Of a stretch of DNA of 64,000 nt, positions 62,329 through 64,000 are shown one piece after another. Positions within the stretch are counted from its first letter, which is position 1. Each line of letters opens with the position of its first letter. The notes below the pieces were generated by a model. The model ran no database searches and was not told where the DNA came from. It saw only the letters and a program-made list of their open reading frames with translations. A program made the translations under genes and the position numbers. The stretch comes from JAEXOD01 sp937930275 (GTDB lineage: Bacteria > Bacteroidota > Ignavibacteria > Ignavibacteriales > Melioribacteraceae). The stretch is from contig DAIMZL010000004.1 in the NCBI GenBank assembly GCA_036733965.1, positions 9,583 through 73,582 of the forward strand. The letters are read 5' to 3'.

Positions 62329-63198
62329 TTAACCGAATAATTGTAGAACTTGTTGAGGAGCCATGTTCAATTGAGCTAACATTGAGGTAGCTGATTGCTG
62401 TAAAATTGTTCCTCTCATAGCATTTAATTGTTCCCAAGCCATATCGGTATCGTAAATTCTGCTGATGCTTGATTTAGCATTAGAAATACCGGTATTTAAT
62501 GTTTCTTCCTTAATATCTAACCTTTGAGCGAAGTTACCAATTTTACCTAAAGCTGTAGTAACTGCACCCTTTAACGATGTTAAAGCAGAGGTTAATCCAA
62601 CTAAACCGCCTGCACCGCCTGAAGTAGAAGTCAAATAGCTTGTAGAAACGTTTACAAAGCTTGTTAAACCTGCCGAAAAATCGGTAGCATAACCACCGTT
62701 GCCGGTTGAAGCTAATGTTGAAGCGAAATCTAATTTCAAAGTATCGCCTGATTCACCGACTTGGAATACGAATCCTTTACCGGCAGCCGAGAACAATAAG
62801 TTGGTATTGTTAAATTTGGTTGCTTTTAATTTTGATTCGATTTCTGCTGCAAGAGCTTTGATGTCATCGCCGATTGCAGTCGGGTCTGCGGTTGGGTTTG
62901 TAGCATCGGAAAGTTTACCTTCTATTTTTGTTAAAAGGTCGTTAACGCCAAGTAAGTTGCTTTCTGCGGTAGATAATAAATCTTTAGCAGCAGAAATGTT
63001 ACCTTGAGCACCTTCCATAATTTTTACTTTACCTTTTAGCGAGTTACCTACGTTAAAACCGCTGGTATCATCAGATACGTGTTGCAATTTTTGACCGCTG
63101 GCTATTCTTAGCTGTGATTTGGTTAAATCATTGTTTACCTTCCCTAAATTGTAATAAGCATTTAGAGCATCGATGTTGGTATTTACTTTAAATCCCAT
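62329..63198 (-). CDS. Flagellin
   Basis: Filament protein of 289 residues. The N-terminal D0/D1 region (KVNTNIDALNAYYNLGKVNN, QLRIASGQKLQHVSDDTSGF) and C-terminal D1/D0 region (SSISRIYDTDMAWEQLNAM, ILQQSATSMLAQLNMAPQQV, LQLFG) are typical and the central domain is short and rich in Gly, Ser and Thr. GGAGG (63205-63209 region on the minus strand) precedes the ATG by about six bases. It is preceded by a sigma-28-like promoter and followed by a strong terminator. A second, nearly identical copy lies upstream at 63362. Confidence 0.96.
   Translation of the reverse strand: MGFKVNTNIDALNAYYNLGKVNNDLTKSQLRIASGQKLQHVSDDTSGFNVGNSLKGKVKIMEGAQGNISAAKDLLSTAESNLLGVNDLLTKIEGKLSDATNPTADPTAIGDDIKALAAEIESKLKATKFNNTNLLFSAAGKGFVFQVGESGDTLKLDFASTLASTGNGGYATDFSAGLTSFVNVSTSYLTSTSGGAGGLVGLTSALTSLKGAVTTALGKIGNFAQRLDIKEETLNTGISNAKSSISRIYDTDMAWEQLNAMRGTILQQSATSMLAQLNMAPQQVLQLFG
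62567..62967. repeat. Exact 401-base repeat, unit in flagellin copy 1
   Basis: These 401 bases are identical, in direct orientation with an offset of 1033, to 63600-64000 in the second flagellin gene. The repeat continues to the end of the window and may be longer. It codes for the middle part of flagellin. Confidence 0.95.
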
Positions 63199-63257
63199 TG
63201 TATTACCTCCGTGTAATTTATTTTGGGAAATATGTTATTTTTTTTATCCTATTAACA

Positions 63258-63284
63258 TTATCGAAAAAAATATTTGATTGTTTA
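63258..63284 (-). promoter_or_regulatory. Sigma-28 (FliA)-type flagellin promoter
   Basis: On the minus strand TAAA (63284-63281) is followed after exactly 15 bases by TTCGATAA (63265-63258). The known flagellar consensus is TAAA-N15-GCCGATAA; the -35 element and spacing match fully and six of eight -10 bases match. Transcription would start near 63251, about 50 bases before the ATG. Confidence 0.75.
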
Positions 63285-63310
63285 GTGAAAATATAAATAT
63301 TTTTAAAATA

Positions 63311-63340
63311 AAAAAAACCCTTTCAGAAGAAAGGGTTTTT
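63311..63340 (-). terminator. Terminator after the second flagellin gene
   Basis: ACCCTTTC (63317-63324) pairs with GAAAGGGT (63329-63336), loop AGAA, with a run of A residues on the + strand that becomes the T-run for minus-strand transcription. It has the same stem as the terminator at 62277, so the copied unit probably included it. Confidence 0.85.
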
Positions 63341-63361
63341 GAAAATCGAATAAAAACACTA

Positions 63362-64000
63362 CTATCCGAATAACTGGAGAACTTGTTGAGGAGCCATGTT
63401 CAATTGAGCTAACATTGAAGTAGCAGATTGCTGTAATATAGTTCCTCTCATAGCATTTAATTGTTCCCAAGCCATATCGGTATCGTAAATTCTACTGATG
63501 CTTGATTTAGCATTAGAAATACCGGTATTTAGTGTTTCTTCCTTGATATCTAATCGTTGCGCAAAGTTACCAATTTTACCTAAAGCTGTAGTAACGGCTC
63601 CCTTTAACGATGTTAAAGCAGAGGTTAATCCAACTAAACCGCCTGCACCGCCTGAAGTAGAAGTCAAATAGCTTGTAGAAACGTTTACAAAGCTTGTTAA
63701 ACCTGCCGAAAAATCGGTAGCATAACCACCGTTGCCGGTTGAAGCTAATGTTGAAGCGAAATCTAATTTCAAAGTATCGCCTGATTCACCGACTTGGAAT
63801 ACGAATCCTTTACCGGCAGCCGAGAACAATAAGTTGGTATTGTTAAATTTGGTTGCTTTTAATTTTGATTCGATTTCTGCTGCAAGAGCTTTGATGTCAT
63901 CGCCGATTGCAGTCGGGTCTGCGGTTGGGTTTGTAGCATCGGAAAGTTTACCTTCTATTTTTGTTAAAAGGTCGTTAACGCCAAGTAAGTTGCTTTCTGC
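63362..64000 (-). CDS. Flagellin, second copy (partial; 5-prime end beyond the window)
   Basis: The last 212 codons of a second flagellin. The frame stays open to the window end; the start should be near 64231 if it has the length of the first copy. Over the visible part its protein is identical to copy 1, while the DNA differs only in the C-terminal-coding 238 bases, where about 17 silent differences are found. It has its own terminator. Both copies may be expressed for filament assembly or one may serve as a reserve. Confidence 0.95.
   Translation of the reverse strand, partial: AESNLLGVNDLLTKIEGKLSDATNPTADPTAIGDDIKALAAEIESKLKATKFNNTNLLFSAAGKGFVFQVGESGDTLKLDFASTLASTGNGGYATDFSAGLTSFVNVSTSYLTSTSGGAGGLVGLTSALTSLKGAVTTALGKIGNFAQRLDIKEETLNTGISNAKSSISRIYDTDMAWEQLNAMRGTILQQSATSMLAQLNMAPQQVLQLFG
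63600..64000. repeat. Exact 401-base repeat, unit in flagellin copy 2
   Basis: Direct, error-free copy of 62567-62967. The last difference before it is at 63599 (T here, A at 62566). Identity reaches the window edge, so the true end is unseen. Confidence 0.95.

Noticed and set aside
62277..63340. The two similar terminators and duplicated flagellins as the ends of a mobile element
   Set aside because: No transposase, target-site duplication or terminal inverted repeats; the stems are ordinary terminators.

Overview
The window is an AT-rich chromosomal segment from a bacterium of the FCB group, on the Bacteroidota-Chlorobiota side, most likely an Ignavibacteria- or Kapabacteria-like lineage. 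The evidence is the short primary sigma factor without region 1.1 (32899-33753), the DUF4159/DUF4175 gene pair, flagellin genes, clear Shine-Dalgarno sites (poorly used in Bacteroidetes proper), and an E. coli-like promoter (TTGACA, 17 bp, TATATT) instead of the Bacteroidetes-type one. No genus can be named from the sequence alone. No phage, insertion sequence, CRISPR array or rRNA gene is present.

Positions 1-28595 are one nearly unbroken expression cluster on the + strand: the end of rplA, rplJ, rplL, rpoB, rpoC; then rpsL, rpsG, fusA, tuf; then the S10, spc and alpha operons from rpsJ to rplQ, with secY, map, infA, rpmJ and rpoA in their usual places. A tRNA-Gln(UUG) gene lies inside the spc part between rplR and rpsE. 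A hairpin sits between rplL and rpoB, a strong promoter precedes rpsL, and an intrinsic terminator follows rplQ. Several of these highly expressed genes start with TTG or GTG behind good Shine-Dalgarno sites.

Positions 28599-40229 (+) hold engB, a GAF-GAF-degenerate GGDEF membrane protein, phosphopentomutase (deoB), two tandem EutN/CcmL microcompartment vertex proteins, the primary sigma factor, an NlpC/P60 lipoprotein, fumC, a double CDGSH iron-sulfur protein, a secreted NPP-type phosphodiesterase and a pair of M16 peptidase subunits. The close coupling deoB-vertex-vertex-rpoD is the most unusual arrangement in the window. Positions 40226-51870 (-) form two tight operons. One has a very large GH13 protein, truA, an SRPBCC protein, a small outer-membrane-like protein, a crotonase and a divergent deacetylase-like protein. 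The other has an LPG-synthase-like membrane protein with a probable ATT start, a beta-barrel-like protein, uppP, a secreted cyclophilin and holA.

Positions 52105-62244 (+) carry dxr, rseP, uvrB, DUF4159, DUF4175, a small exported protein, a methyltransferase and a NifX/NifB-like protein. The window ends with two tandem flagellin genes on the - strand. The first has a sigma-28-type promoter. The two copies share 401 perfectly identical bases next to a stretch that has diverged only at silent sites. Overall the window combines translation and transcription housekeeping, envelope building (uppP, dxr, rseP, lipoproteins, barrels), motility, and one possible link to sugar-phosphate microcompartments.
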